The notes under the pieces are model-generated. The model was given only the letters and a program-made list of their open reading frames with translations. It had not been told where the DNA came from and made no database searches. Shown piece by piece: positions 7,206 through 18,049 of a stretch of 64,000 bases of DNA (positions are counted from its first letter, which is position 1; each line of letters opens with the position of its first letter). The DNA is taken from assembly GCA_003164715.1 (NCBI GenBank), contig PLTZ01000024.1, positions 57,582 to 121,581 of the forward strand. The letters run 5' to 3'. Position numbers and translations under genes: made by a program. Source of the DNA: Opitutaceae bacterium. GTDB taxonomy: Bacteria; Verrucomicrobiota; Verrucomicrobiia; Opitutales; Opitutaceae.

Positions 7206-9935
7206 GTGAACACCCCGTCGAATTGGCTCAGGAACGTATCGTTCGGGCTGTCCGCGGCCGCCGCTCTGGGGGTCGTGTCTCCTTCGGCCCGCGGGCAGAC
7301 CTACGGCGTGATGCAGATCCCGACGCTCGGCGGTAGTATCAATACCGCCCTCGCCATCAACAATGCCGCGTGGGTCACCGGGAACTCCAACCTTTCCGGA
7401 GATACCGAGACCCACGCCTTCATCTACTCCAACGGGGTGGCCACGGACCTTGGCACGCTGGGAGGCAACAACAGCTATGCCAACGGCATCAACAACGCCG
7501 GGGTGGTCGTCGGGAACGCGTATACGTCCGGCGCGGCCGCGGATCTCGCCTTCATCGATTCGAACGGCGTCATGGCCAGTCTCGGCGCGCTGAGCGGCAC
7601 CCTGAGCTATGCCGAGGCCGTGAACAGCTCCGAGACCGTGGTCGGTTTAGCGACGCTGACCGGAGACGCCACCCACCACGCCTTCAGCAACACCGGCGGC
7701 GTGATGACCGACCTCGGCACGCTGGGCGGCCCCAACAGCACGGCCTACGGGATCAACGACTCCGGCACGATCGTGGGGACCGCGGACTATTCGGCCAGCG
7801 CCCACCACGCCTTCAGCTACTACAACGGCGTGATGACCGACCTGGGGGCCCTTGGAGGGACGAGGAGCGCAGCGCTGGCCATCAACACAGAGGGTTACAT
7901 CGTCGGGTACGCGATGATCGCTACGGGCGGCTGGTTCCACGCCTTCATCGACGGCGGCGGCGTGATGACCGACCTGGGCACGGTGGGGCCCGCCACGAGC
8001 AACAGCTATGCCTACGGGATCAACAATCTCGGGGAGATTGTAGGCAATTCCGGGTCGGTGGGAGGCGTCGGAGGCGTGGCTTTCCTGTACGCCAACGGAA
8101 CGATGACGGACCTCAACACGCTGGTCAGCCTGCCCGGGGTCACCCTCACCAGCGCGTGGGGAGTGAACGACCTGGGCCAGATCGTCGCGAATGGCTCGGA
8201 CAACAGGGCCTATCTGCTGACGCCGCTCTCCTACCACCTGCTCGTCACCTTCGCGCCCGCCGTGGACGCGGGCTACCCGGCGAGCATGACCGTCACGATG
8301 GTCGATTCCAACAACAACACGGTGACAAGCTATTCCGGGACCGTCCGCTTCACCAGCAGCGACGCGGCCGCAGTGCTGCCGCCTGAAAGCGCGCTGACGA
8401 ACGGGACGAAGACCTTCAGCGTGAGCCTGGGCACCGTGGGAGTCCAGTCGATCACGGCGACAGACACCCAGGCCCCGTCGATCACGGGGACGACGGGCCC
8501 GGTCACCGTCAACAAGACGGCGGCGCCGAGCATCGGGGTGGCCCCCGTGTCCATGTCGGCCAACCTGGGCGCCAACGCCGTGTTCTGGGTGCTGGCTTCG
8601 GGAACCCAGCTCCAATACCAGTGGAATTTCAACGGGACGCCCATCCCTGGGGCGACGAGCCCGATCCTGCAGGACGTGAGCGCCGTGGCCGCAAGCGCGG
8701 GCGCGTACACCGTCACGATCACGAACCTGAACGGATCGGTCACGAGCGCCGCCGCCACGCTGACCGTCAACACGAACAACTCGGGCAACCCGATCGCCTT
8801 TGTCACGCAGCCCGTTTCGCAGACGGTCGCCGGCGGCAGCACGGTCGCCTTCTCCGCGTCGACCGGGCTGAAGTCCGGGGCCATGACGGCGCGCGCGGCG
8901 AACCTGGTGCAGGGCGGCATGGTCGTGACCTACCAGTGGTTCCGCAACGGCGTGGCCATCAACGGGGCGACCGACCCCATCCTGGTCCTCGGCGACGCGG
9001 TCCCGGGCTACGACGGCCTGTTCACGTGCGTGGCCATCAGTTCCGCGGGTTCGGTGATGAGCGACGCCGCGACGCTCAATGTCCTGGCGGGCGCAAGCCC
9101 GGGCCGCCTGATCAACCTCTCCTGCCGCGTGAACGTGGGCACGGGCGCCAACCAGCTGATCGCCGGGTTCGTCGTCGGGGGGCAGGGGACCTCGGGCTCC
9201 GAGTCCCTGCTGATGCGTGCTTCGGGTCCGGCGCTGGCCCCGTTCGGGGTGCCGGGCGTCCTCGCCGACCCGCAGCTGCAGCTCGGCTCCTCGGCAGGCA
9301 TCGTCGCCTCGAACAGCGCCTGGGGCGGGTCCCCGGCCATAGCCGCCGCCGCCGCGTCGGTCGGGGCGTTTCCCTGGGCCGTCGCCACGAGCCACGATTC
9401 GGCCCTCCTGGAGACGCTGTCGGGCGGCCCGTACACGGTGCAGGTCACGGGAAGCAGCGGAGACACGGGCGTTGCGCTGGCTGAGCTCTATGACGCCACC
9501 GCGGAGTCCAGCGCGACGCCGACCTCACCGCGCCTGGTCAACCTTTCGGCGAGGGCCCAGGTGGGCACGGGGGGCAACGTGCTGATCGCCGGGTTCGTGA
9601 TCGGCGGGACGACGGCGAAGACGGTGCTCGTCCGCGGCTCCGGACCCGCCTTGGGGGCCTTTGGCATCTCGGGAGCGCTGCCGGACCCGCTCCTGCAACT
9701 CTTCCAGGGCAACAGCAACGGATCCTCCACCTTGGTGGCAAGCAACGCGGGCTGGGGTGGTGACGCCCAGATTGCGTCGACCGCCGCGTCCGTTGGGGCG
9801 TTCGCCTGGAGCGTGGTCGGCACCCCGGACTCCGCGCTGCTCGTCACGCTGCCGCCCGGGGCCTACACGGCCGAGCTGTCGGGCGCGAGCGGAGACACAG
9901 GCGTCGGGTTGATTGAAGTCTACGAGGTGCCCTAG
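7206..9935 (+). CDS. Secreted HAF-repeat protein with Ig-like domains and tandem C-terminal domain
   Basis: About 909 residues from a GTG at 7206, chosen because it opens a clear signal peptide (LRNVSFGLSAAAALG, cleavage near SARGQ); the frame stays open upstream to a TTG at 7155. Residues about 35-340 hold roughly seven HAF repeats of the type MTDLGTLGG...AYGINDSGTIVG, a repeat family of extracellular proteins thought to form a propeller. Ig-like domains follow (about 345-630), two with the YQW core. The end consists of two copies of a domain of about 130 residues (VGTGxNxLIAGFVxGG ... GDTGVALxELYD). The same pair ends the large protein at 44863-49359. Function is unknown; an envelope or secreted adhesion or binding role is inferred. 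Confidence 0.82.
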   Translation: MNTPSNWLRNVSFGLSAAAALGVVSPSARGQTYGVMQIPTLGGSINTALAINNAAWVTGNSNLSGDTETHAFIYSNGVATDLGTLGGNNSYANGINNAGVVVGNAYTSGAAADLAFIDSNGVMASLGALSGTLSYAEAVNSSETVVGLATLTGDATHHAFSNTGGVMTDLGTLGGPNSTAYGINDSGTIVGTADYSASAHHAFSYYNGVMTDLGALGGTRSAALAINTEGYIVGYAMIATGGWFHAFIDGGGVMTDLGTVGPATSNSYAYGINNLGEIVGNSGSVGGVGGVAFLYANGTMTDLNTLVSLPGVTLTSAWGVNDLGQIVANGSDNRAYLLTPLSYHLLVTFAPAVDAGYPASMTVTMVDSNNNTVTSYSGTVRFTSSDAAAVLPPESALTNGTKTFSVSLGTVGVQSITATDTQAPSITGTTGPVTVNKTAAPSIGVAPVSMSANLGANAVFWVLASGTQLQYQWNFNGTPIPGATSPILQDVSAVAASAGAYTVTITNLNGSVTSAAATLTVNTNNSGNPIAFVTQPVSQTVAGGSTVAFSASTGLKSGAMTARAANLVQGGMVVTYQWFRNGVAINGATDPILVLGDAVPGYDGLFTCVAISSAGSVMSDAATLNVLAGASPGRLINLSCRVNVGTGANQLIAGFVVGGQGTSGSESLLMRASGPALAPFGVPGVLADPQLQLGSSAGIVASNSAWGGSPAIAAAAASVGAFPWAVATSHDSALLETLSGGPYTVQVTGSSGDTGVALAELYDATAESSATPTSPRLVNLSARAQVGTGGNVLIAGFVIGGTTAKTVLVRGSGPALGAFGISGALPDPLLQLFQGNSNGSSTLVASNAGWGGDAQIASTAASVGAFAWSVVGTPDSALLVTLPPGAYTAELSGASGDTGVGLIEVYEVP
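9102..9932 (+). repeat. Two tandem copies of a C-terminal domain (about 130 residues each)
   Basis: Copy 1 covers about 9102-9510 and copy 2 about 9529-9932. Shared landmarks are VGTG, LIAGFV, SGPALxxFG, DPxLQL, a Trp-Gly-Gly segment, SVGAF, DSALL and SGDTGV. Copies of the same domain occur at 48550-49356, so this is a mobile or lineage-specific module rather than a one-off. Confidence 0.85.
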
Positions 9936-9950
9936 TGTCCAGGGGCCGGG

Positions 9951-11108
9951 TTAAGTCACGCGGATCGCCGCGGCCTGCGCCCGCAGGCAGAGCTCCCCGG
10001 CCTTGAACGCGTGGGCCTGGGTCATGGCCTTTTCGGTGCGGTTGAGGCAGTCCAGGATGAATTCGCCGAAGAACCGGTACCCAACCTGGCCCGCCACGGA
10101 GAGGTGCCTCTCGCCCTTCTCGTCGGCGATATAGAGGTGGTCACCGACGGGGTCGCGGGCGATGTCGACGTACTTTCGGAGCTCTATTGTGCCCCGGGTT
10201 CCCAGGATGAAGGTCCGGCCGTCGCCCCAGGTGCTCAGCCCGTCCGGCGTGAACCAGTCGACGCGGACGTAGTCGAGCGCCCCGGAGCTCCCGGTGAGGC
10301 AGGCCTCCCCGAAGTCCTCGAACCCCGGATGGTCGGGATTGTTGAAGTTGCCGATGGCCGCGTGGCTCACCGTGGCGTCGCTCGACCCGCTGTAGGCGAG
10401 GAACTGCTCGAACTGGTGGCTCCCCAAGTCGCAGAGGATCCCGCCGAACTTCTCCCGCTGAAAGAACCAGTCGGGCCGCGTGGCCTTGCTGAGCCGGTGG
10501 GGGGCGATGTTGATCACGTGGATGACCCGGCCTATCGCGCCCTGCTCCACGAGATCGGTCGCGAACATCGCCGACTCGTTGTGCAGGCGCTCGCTGTAAT
10601 AGACCATGTACTTGCGGCCGGTCCTTGCGACGACCGCCCGCGCCTGCTCAAGCTGCGCCATCGTCGTGAACGGGGCCTTGTCGGTGAAGTAGTCCTTGCC
10701 GGCCTCCATCACCTGGCACCCGAGGGGGCCCCGCTCCGAGGTGACGGCTGCCGCGGCGACCAGCCGCACCTCGGGATCGGCGAGGACCTCGTCGAGCGAC
10801 CTTGCCGCCCTGGCCTCGGGGTACCTGGCCCTGAACACCTCGGTCTTCTTGGGGTCAGGGTCGTAGACCCACTTCAGCGTCGCACCCGCCTCCGTCAGGC
10901 CGTTGCACATCCCGTAGATGTGCCCGTGGTCGAGGCGGACGGCCGCGACCATGAATTCGCCCGGCTTGACGACCGGGTTTGGCTTGCCCCGCGGCGCGTA
11001 GTTCATGCCGTCGGACTTCTGGGGAGCGACGTCGGCAAGCGCGCGGGGCATCAGGGTTCCGGCGGCCACAGTGGCGGCCGTGGAGGAGAGGAATTCGCGG
11101 CGGTTCAT
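9951..11108 (-). CDS. Tat-exported Gfo/Idh/MocA family oxidoreductase
   Basis: A 385-residue NAD(P)-dependent sugar-type oxidoreductase. The N-terminus NRREFLSSTAATVAAGTLM is a twin-arginine signal, so the enzyme is probably folded with cofactor and exported. The body carries the family's nucleotide fold (VAAVRLDHGHIYGMCNGL, a variant of the glycine motif), DKAPFTTMAQLEQARAV in the place of the usual EKP motif, and the C-terminal dimer sheet domain. The ATG at 11106-11108 is preferred to an upstream GTG because it starts the Tat signal. Such enzymes are abundant in Verrucomicrobia and Planctomycetes. The substrate is not known. It runs convergent with the HAF gene and downstream of hutI, with a 51-base gap. 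Confidence 0.88.
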   Translation of the reverse strand: MNRREFLSSTAATVAAGTLMPRALADVAPQKSDGMNYAPRGKPNPVVKPGEFMVAAVRLDHGHIYGMCNGLTEAGATLKWVYDPDPKKTEVFRARYPEARAARSLDEVLADPEVRLVAAAAVTSERGPLGCQVMEAGKDYFTDKAPFTTMAQLEQARAVVARTGRKYMVYYSERLHNESAMFATDLVEQGAIGRVIHVINIAPHRLSKATRPDWFFQREKFGGILCDLGSHQFEQFLAYSGSSDATVSHAAIGNFNNPDHPGFEDFGEACLTGSSGALDYVRVDWFTPDGLSTWGDGRTFILGTRGTIELRKYVDIARDPVGDHLYIADEKGERHLSVAGQVGYRFFGEFILDCLNRTEKAMTQAHAFKAGELCLRAQAAAIRVT

Positions 11109-11159
11109 GGGAGTTGGGGTGGGGCTTCTCTGTGAAGGTACGGGCAATCCGCCGGCCGT

Positions 11160-12443
11160 CTAGCGCGACTCGCGGCAAACCCTCCCTGCGCAGATGACCA
11201 GGGCGACCGGGTTGCCCCCGAATTCGTAGGCGAGCATTCGCTCGTCGGTGTGCTCCAGGAGGAGCAGGTCGGCCCGTCTGCCGGCCTCGACCGTTCCCCG
11301 GTCCTTAAGCCCCAGCACCGCCGCCGCATTGACCGTGCAGGCGGCGATCGCCTCCTGGGGGGTGAGCCCGCAGCGCCGGACCGCGAGCGCGATCGCGAAG
11401 GGCATCGAATGGCCGGGCGCCGTGCCCGGGTTGCAGTCGGTCGCCAGGGCCACGGCGCCTCCCTGGTCCACGAAGAACCCGGCCCTGGCGAAGCGCCCGT
11501 CCGTGTGGAACCCCGAGCCGGGCAGGATGACGCCGATCGTCTGCGAGCCGGCGAGCGCCACTAGGTCCGCCTTGGTGGAGGCCACCAGGTGGTCGACGCT
11601 CCGCGCATGCAGGCGGATCGCCTCGGGGATCATCCCGAGAGAGATGAACCGGTCGGCGTGGACCCGCAGGGGATGGTGCTTCGAGGCCTTCTCGAACAGC
11701 CGGACGCAGGCCTCCTGCGACCACCCGCCCTCCTCGACGCACGCGTCCACGGTGATCCCGGGGAATTCGCGGGACACCTCGGGAAGCATCTCCTTCACCA
11801 CCAGGCGGACGTGGTCATCGAGAGGGCCCTCGAGGGCGTAGCCCAGCAGCGCCGTGGGCACCACGGTGCCGGGCCAGTCCTGGCCCGCGCGCACGATGGC
11901 CCTGAGCATCTTGAGCTCGGCCTCCGTCGTGAGCCCGTAGCCACTCTTCACCTCCACGGTCGTCGTCCCCTCCCGCAGCATCCGGTTGAGCCTCTCCCTC
12001 AGGCCCGCGGCCAGCTGCTTCTTGGTCGCCTCGCGCACCGCGAGCACCGTGGCGCGGGTGCCGCCGCCCTTTTTCAGGATCTCCGCGTAAGGCAGGCCCC
12101 GCAGGCGCTCCTCCCACTCGTCCAGCCTGCTGCCGGCCCAGCAGGCGTGCGTGTGGCAGTCGACGAAGCCCGGCATCAGCACGCGCCCGTTGGCGTCGAT
12201 GACCTCCGACCCTTCCGGAGCCTCCACCTTGGGCCCGACGGCCGCGATAAGCCCGTCGGTGACGAGCACGTCACCCTGGGGGATCACGGCCAGGTCGTGC
12301 ATCTCCTTGCCCCGGCGCGGCGTTGAGCCGCAGGCCAGCGTGAGGATGCGTGCGTTTCGGATGAGCAGGTTCAAAGATGGGTGTGCCGGTTCCCGCTTGA
12401 AAACCGGGGGACTATTGTGCCGCAACTCGGGCGGCGCGTCCAT
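11160..12443 (-). CDS. hutI: Imidazolonepropionase
   Basis: An amidohydrolase of 427 residues with the metal-binding VDCHTHACWAG motif and the HutI signature SGYGLTTEAELKML. It opens imidazolonepropionate to formiminoglutamate, the third step of histidine breakdown, in the cytoplasm. No hutH, hutU or hutG lies beside it, so the pathway genes must be scattered if the route is complete. The ATG at 12441-12443 gives a longer N-terminus than usual; a TTG at 12374, directly before the conserved NLLIRNARIL start, would give 404 residues and fits the family better. It is divergent from the exported TIGR03790-like gene. Confidence 0.9.
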   Translation of the reverse strand: MDAPPELRHNSPPVFKREPAHPSLNLLIRNARILTLACGSTPRRGKEMHDLAVIPQGDVLVTDGLIAAVGPKVEAPEGSEVIDANGRVLMPGFVDCHTHACWAGSRLDEWEERLRGLPYAEILKKGGGTRATVLAVREATKKQLAAGLRERLNRMLREGTTTVEVKSGYGLTTEAELKMLRAIVRAGQDWPGTVVPTALLGYALEGPLDDHVRLVVKEMLPEVSREFPGITVDACVEEGGWSQEACVRLFEKASKHHPLRVHADRFISLGMIPEAIRLHARSVDHLVASTKADLVALAGSQTIGVILPGSGFHTDGRFARAGFFVDQGGAVALATDCNPGTAPGHSMPFAIALAVRRCGLTPQEAIAACTVNAAAVLGLKDRGTVEAGRRADLLLLEHTDERMLAYEFGGNPVALVICAGRVCRESR

Positions 12444-12613
12444 CCCCGTTGTGGATCGCAGGGAGGCGCGCTAACCCGCAGTGCGGGGCCCCGCCGCCCT
12501 TTCAGGGTCCGCGATTGCGGGTAGTTGCCTTGGGTGATGAAGGCCGTTCAGATTCGGGAATCGGCGCTGCAAACAAAACGGGATTCCTTCGGGCGACGGG
12601 CGCGGCCGCGGCG

Positions 12614-14254
12614 GTGCGCGCGGTCGTGGCCGCGGGCTCGTTGCTCGCCTTTTCGCACGCGGCTCCCGGGTCGGGACTGCCGGACCGGGTCGTGCTGCTC
12701 GCCAACAGCGACGCGCCGGATTCCGTCGCCATCGCAAGGCACTACGCCCAGGTCCGCGGGGTGCCCGCCTCGAACATCATCGCCCTCGCAATGCCGGTCG
12801 CCGAGACGATCACATGGAGGGAGTTCGTGGCAACGGTGTGGCAGCCCCTGGAGGACGAGCTCGTCAAGCGGGGCTGGATCGACGCGATCGCGATGGACCT
12901 GTTTGACGAGGTGGGCCGCAGGAAGTACGCGGTCTCGGGCCACAGGATCGCCGCGCTCGTCGTCTGCCGGGGCGTGCCCCTCAGGATCGCGCACGAGCCC
13001 GCCCTGTACCGTGAGCTTGGGCCGCTCACCAGCCATCCGGAGTTCCGCACGAACCAGGGGGCCGTGGACTCGGAGCTGAGCCTCCTTGCGCGAACGGACT
13101 ACCCGATCAACGCCGGCCTGCCGAATCCCCTGTACGGGGTCGAGCACCCGAGCGACTACGCGCTCTCCCAGGTGGTGAAGGTGTCCCGCCTCGACGGGCC
13201 GGCCGCGCAGGAGGCGATGCACCTGGTCGACCTGGCCGTTCAGGCGGAGCGGCACGGCCTCCTGGGGCGCGCCTACGTGGACATAGCCGGACCCCACGAG
13301 AACGCGGACCGGTGGCTCGAGGCTACCGCGTCCAGGATCGCCGCCCTGGGCTTCGACCTCTCCGTGAGCCGGGGGTCCGCAACCGTTTCCGCGTCGGCGC
13401 GGATAGACGCTCCCGCCCTCTATTTCGGATGGTACACCCCGGACCTGAACGGGCCCTTCAGGCTGCCCGGGTTCCAGTTCCCCCCAGGGGCGATCGCGGT
13501 CCATATCCACAGCTTCTCGGCCCATACGCTGCGGTCGGCGACCGAGGGCTGGTGCGGGCCCCTCGTCGCGCGCGGCGTGACCGCGACCGTGGGCAACGTC
13601 TTCGAGCCCTACCTCGAGTACGTCCACCGCCCCGACCTTCTCATGGAGGCCCTGTCCCGCGGGGACAACCTGGTTGACGCGGCCTACTACGCGCTTCCCC
13701 TCCTCAGCTGGCAGTCGATCGTCATCGGCGATCCCCTGTACCGCCCGTTCGCCGTCTCCGTCCCGGAGCAGACGAAGGACCTTTCCGCGCTGCCCGAGGC
13801 GCTGGCAGGCTACGCGGTCCTGCGCAGGATGAACCTGCTGGAGGCGTCGGGAAAGCAGGGCGAGGCGATCGAGGCGGGAAGGGCCGGCATGAAGTCGGCT
13901 CCAAGCCTCGCGCTCGCGCTCGGCCTCGCGCGGCGGCTGAGCGCGGCGGGCAACAGCGAGCAGGCGTCCTGGATTGTCCGGGGCGCCGCGGAGAGCGCCG
14001 ACATGACGCCCTGGAACTGGGAGCTCCTGCGCGAGGCCGCCGTGTTTCTCGCGAACCACCAGAAGGCCGCCGAGGCGATCGACCTGTACCGCAAATTGTT
14101 TGAGGCGGACCAGATTCCCGAAGAGGCCAGGTCCCCCTGGCTGGCCGAGGCCCGGGAGGTCGCGCTCCAGGCGGGAGACACGGCGCTCGCCGCGCAGTGG
14201 AAGATGGAGATAGACCAGGGCGTCGAAAAGGGGCTGGCCTCAAAGGGGCCCTGA
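12614..14254 (+). CDS. Exported TIGR03790-like protein of unknown function
   Basis: The frame holds RVVLLANSDAPDSVAIARHYAQVRGVPASNII, cited here in part only as the conserved beginning of the TIGR03790 family. From the GTG at 12614 the protein has about 546 residues and a plausible signal peptide (RAVVAAGSLLAFSHA). There is no ATG at the 5' end; the frame stays open back to a TTG at 12449, so the start is uncertain. The first 400 residues are the family domain. The last 130 (EALAGYAVLRRMNLLEASGK onwards) are helical and TPR-like. The family is common in Planctomycetes, Verrucomicrobia and Acidobacteria and has no assigned activity. Confidence 0.72.
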   Translation: MRAVVAAGSLLAFSHAAPGSGLPDRVVLLANSDAPDSVAIARHYAQVRGVPASNIIALAMPVAETITWREFVATVWQPLEDELVKRGWIDAIAMDLFDEVGRRKYAVSGHRIAALVVCRGVPLRIAHEPALYRELGPLTSHPEFRTNQGAVDSELSLLARTDYPINAGLPNPLYGVEHPSDYALSQVVKVSRLDGPAAQEAMHLVDLAVQAERHGLLGRAYVDIAGPHENADRWLEATASRIAALGFDLSVSRGSATVSASARIDAPALYFGWYTPDLNGPFRLPGFQFPPGAIAVHIHSFSAHTLRSATEGWCGPLVARGVTATVGNVFEPYLEYVHRPDLLMEALSRGDNLVDAAYYALPLLSWQSIVIGDPLYRPFAVSVPEQTKDLSALPEALAGYAVLRRMNLLEASGKQGEAIEAGRAGMKSAPSLALALGLARRLSAAGNSEQASWIVRGAAESADMTPWNWELLREAAVFLANHQKAAEAIDLYRKLFEADQIPEEARSPWLAEAREVALQAGDTALAAQWKMEIDQGVEKGLASKGP

Positions 14255-14282
14255 AGACTTTCCCGCGGCGCCGCCGGGCGCC

Positions 14283-14939
14283 TCAGATCTTCTCGACGAT
14301 CTTGTCGGCCAGGCCGTACGCAACGGCTTCCTTCGCGTTCAGGTAGAAGTCGCGGTCGCTGTCCTTCGAGATCTTCTCGATTGGCTGGCCCGAGGCGTCG
14401 GCCAGGATCTGATTGAGCTCCCCGCGGAGCTTCTCCATCTCCTGCGCCTGGATGTTGATGTCCGTCGCCGGCCCGATGAATCGGCCGGAAATCAGGGGCT
14501 GGTGGATGAGGACCCGGCCGTGGGGATAGATGAACCGCCGACCCTTCGCCGCGGCGCAGAGAAGGATCGAGCCCATGGACGCGGCCATCCCGGTCACGAC
14601 GACCGTGACCGGCGACGAAATGAGCTTCATTGCGTCAAACACCGCCATTCCCGCGGTGATCGATCCGCCCGGTGTGTTCATATAGAACGTGATCTCCTTG
14701 CCCGGCTCCGTGGATTCGAGGTAGAGGAGCTTCTCGCTTAGGTCCTTTGCGGTCTCGTCGGTTACGGGCCCCCAGAGAAAGAGCTTACGCTGTTTCAGGA
14801 ACCTCTTCTGAATCAACATGGATACAGAGGATTCCTTCCTGACCACCGCGGTCTCCTCGGCCGGCTCATCCTCGTCGTCGTCGTCGTCCAGGCGGGGAAG
14901 GGGGGCGTTCAGGTTGGGCTGAAGGTTGTCGAAATTCAT
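14283..14939 (-). CDS. clpP: ATP-dependent Clp protease proteolytic subunit, with acidic N-terminal extension
   Basis: A 218-residue ClpP. The catalytic Ser is at residue 121 (GMAASMGS), His at 146 (LIHQPL), and the Asp lies in the ISKDSDRDFY segment; NTPGGSITAG forms the oxyanion region. It would make the 14-subunit chamber that degrades proteins fed by ClpX or ClpA. Neither clpX nor tig is adjacent. Residues 17-30 contain a run of about ten acidic residues (DDDDDEDEPAEE) before the normal start of the fold, so it may be a second ClpP copy with an altered entry pore. The ATG at 14939 is preferred to an upstream start 12 codons earlier. Confidence 0.92.
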   Translation of the reverse strand: MNFDNLQPNLNAPLPRLDDDDDEDEPAEETAVVRKESSVSMLIQKRFLKQRKLFLWGPVTDETAKDLSEKLLYLESTEPGKEITFYMNTPGGSITAGMAVFDAMKLISSPVTVVVTGMAASMGSILLCAAAKGRRFIYPHGRVLIHQPLISGRFIGPATDINIQAQEMEKLRGELNQILADASGQPIEKISKDSDRDFYLNAKEAVAYGLADKIVEKI

Positions 14940-14986
14940 GGAAGCCAAGTCTGAGCCAAAGCGCGGGTTTGGCAAGCGCGTCGGGC

Positions 14987-15457
14987 CTAATACGCGACCT
15001 TATCCTTCATCCTGGCCCACTCGGAAAACGCCCCCTTTGCCTCGTCCCCCAGCAGTGCGCTCATCGAGACGCGGCGCTCCCTCGCGGGGAGCGGGATCTG
15101 GCTGTAGATGAAATCGTCGTCGAAGCCAACCGCCGCCGCGTCCTGGCGCGTGTTGCCGTAGTAGACCGTCGGAATGTGCGCCCAGTAGATTGCCGACAGG
15201 CACATAGGGCAGGGTTCGCAGCTTGCAAAGAGCGTGCAGTCCGGCAGCTGGAACTTGCCGAGCTTGCGGCAGGCCTCCCGGATCGCGACAATCTCGGCGT
15301 GGGCCGTCGGGTCGCACGTCGACGTCACCTGGTTGCTCCCGCGGCCGACGACCGCGCCGTCGCGGACCACGACGCAGCCGAAGGGCCCGCCGCAGCCCGA
15401 GCGGACCCCGTCCACGGAAAGGCGTATCGCCTCCCTCATAAAGTTTTCATTGCTCAT
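14987..15457 (-). CDS. guaD: Guanine deaminase (CDA-superfamily type)
   Basis: A 156-residue zinc deaminase with HAEIVAIREAC (zinc His and catalytic Glu) and ASCEPCPMC (two zinc Cys). The swapped C-terminal tail ending in WARMKDKVAY and the FGCVVVRDG start resemble the guanine deaminase of Bacillus rather than TadA. It would turn guanine into xanthine, which feeds the xanthine dehydrogenase encoded in the divergent cluster. The ATG at 15455-15457 fits the family start; an upstream frame extension has no similarity. The 109-base spacer to malate synthase should contain both promoters. tRNA adenosine deaminase is the main alternative and less likely from the tail. Confidence 0.8.
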   Translation of the reverse strand: MSNENFMREAIRLSVDGVRSGCGGPFGCVVVRDGAVVGRGSNQVTSTCDPTAHAEIVAIREACRKLGKFQLPDCTLFASCEPCPMCLSAIYWAHIPTVYYGNTRQDAAAVGFDDDFIYSQIPLPARERRVSMSALLGDEAKGAFSEWARMKDKVAY

Positions 15458-15566
15458 GAATTGTGTCTCTGGATTGTGTGGCGCGCGGGCACAAGCGCGG
15501 CACGGTACATTGAAGGTGACATGATTCAACGAGGAACTTTACTGTGCCTGCTCAGTTTTCCAATTC

Positions 15567-17155
<1,589 letters not shown>

Positions 17156-17159
<4 letters not shown>

Positions 17160-17686
17160 GCGCCCCCATGCGGCCCACACTGGCCTCGCTGAATGCATGC
17201 GACTGCCGCGCGTTCGTCGCCGCCCTGGGCGCCCTTTTCGAGCACTCGCCCTGGGTGGCCGAGGAGACGTTTCCCAAGCGTCCGTTCCGCGACCTTGACG
17301 GGCTTTACGCCGCGCTCTGCGAGACCATGCGCGGGGCGGCGCCCGAACGCCAGATAGCCCTGGTCCAGGCCCACCCGGACCTGGCGGGCCGCGTTGCCCG
17401 GGCCGGCGAGCTGACCCCGGCCTCCGAAAGGGAGCAGTCCGCGGCGGGTCTCGACCGGCTGAGCGAGGCCGAGTCCCGGGAGATCGAGCGCCTCAACGAG
17501 GACTACAAGGCCCGGTTCGGCTTCCCGTTTGTCATCTGCGCCCGTCTGAACGCGAAGGAGGCGATCCTTGCGGCCATGCGCGCGCGGGCGGCCAACACCC
17601 GCGAAGCAGAGCTCTCGACGGCGCTCGGTGAAATCGCCAAGATAGCCCGGCTTCGACTCAACGAGGCCGTAAAAAAGGAGAACTGA
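17156..17686 (+). CDS. uraD: 2-oxo-4-hydroxy-4-carboxy-5-ureidoimidazoline (OHCU) decarboxylase
   Basis: A 176-residue all-helical protein with the OHCU decarboxylase landmarks: [22 protein letters not shown] (catalytic His), [20 protein letters not shown] and GFPFVICAR. It decarboxylates OHCU to S-allantoin. The GTG at 17156 overlaps the malate synthase stop as GTGA; an ATG four codons later is possible. uraH follows one base after its stop, so the two enzymes that finish urate oxidation are translated together. Confidence 0.94.
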
Positions 17687-17687
17687 A

Positions 17688-18041
17688 ATGCCCGGAAAAC
17701 TCAGCACACACGTCCTCGACCTCGCGGCGGGAAGGCCCGCGTCCGGGCTGCGCATAGAGCTTCGCCGTATCACGCCCGGCCCGGCCCTCCACAAGACCGT
17801 GGCCACGAACGCGGACGGGCGGACGGACGCCCCGCTCCTGGGCGCCTCCGAAATGGTGGCGGGCACGTACCAGCTCGAGTTCCATGTAGGCGAATACTTC
17901 GCGTCGAAGTCGCCTCCCTCCGCGAGGATCCCGTTCCTCGACGTCGTGCCGGTGCGCTTCGGAATCGCGGATCCCTCGGAATCGTACCACGTTCCGCTTC
18001 TGGTGACGCCTTGGGCCTACAACACCTACAGGGGGAGCTGA
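17688..18041 (+). CDS. uraH: 5-hydroxyisourate hydrolase (transthyretin-like)
   Basis: A 117-residue transthyretin-like protein with the family ends [14 protein letters not shown] at the N-terminus and YRGS at the C-terminus. [18 protein letters not shown] contains the active-site face. It hydrolyses 5-hydroxyisourate, the product of urate oxidase, to OHCU, the substrate of UraD encoded directly upstream. The active form is a tetramer in the cytoplasm. Length is normal and there is no signal peptide. Confidence 0.96.
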   Translation: MPGKLSTHVLDLAAGRPASGLRIELRRITPGPALHKTVATNADGRTDAPLLGASEMVAGTYQLEFHVGEYFASKSPPSARIPFLDVVPVRFGIADPSESYHVPLLVTPWAYNTYRGS

Positions 18042-18049
18042 CGGAGCGA

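Noticed and set aside
14264-14279. Hairpin GGCGCC-GCCG-GGCGCC between two convergent genes as terminator
   Set aside because: Six base pairs and no T-run; in DNA this rich in GC such pairs occur often by chance.
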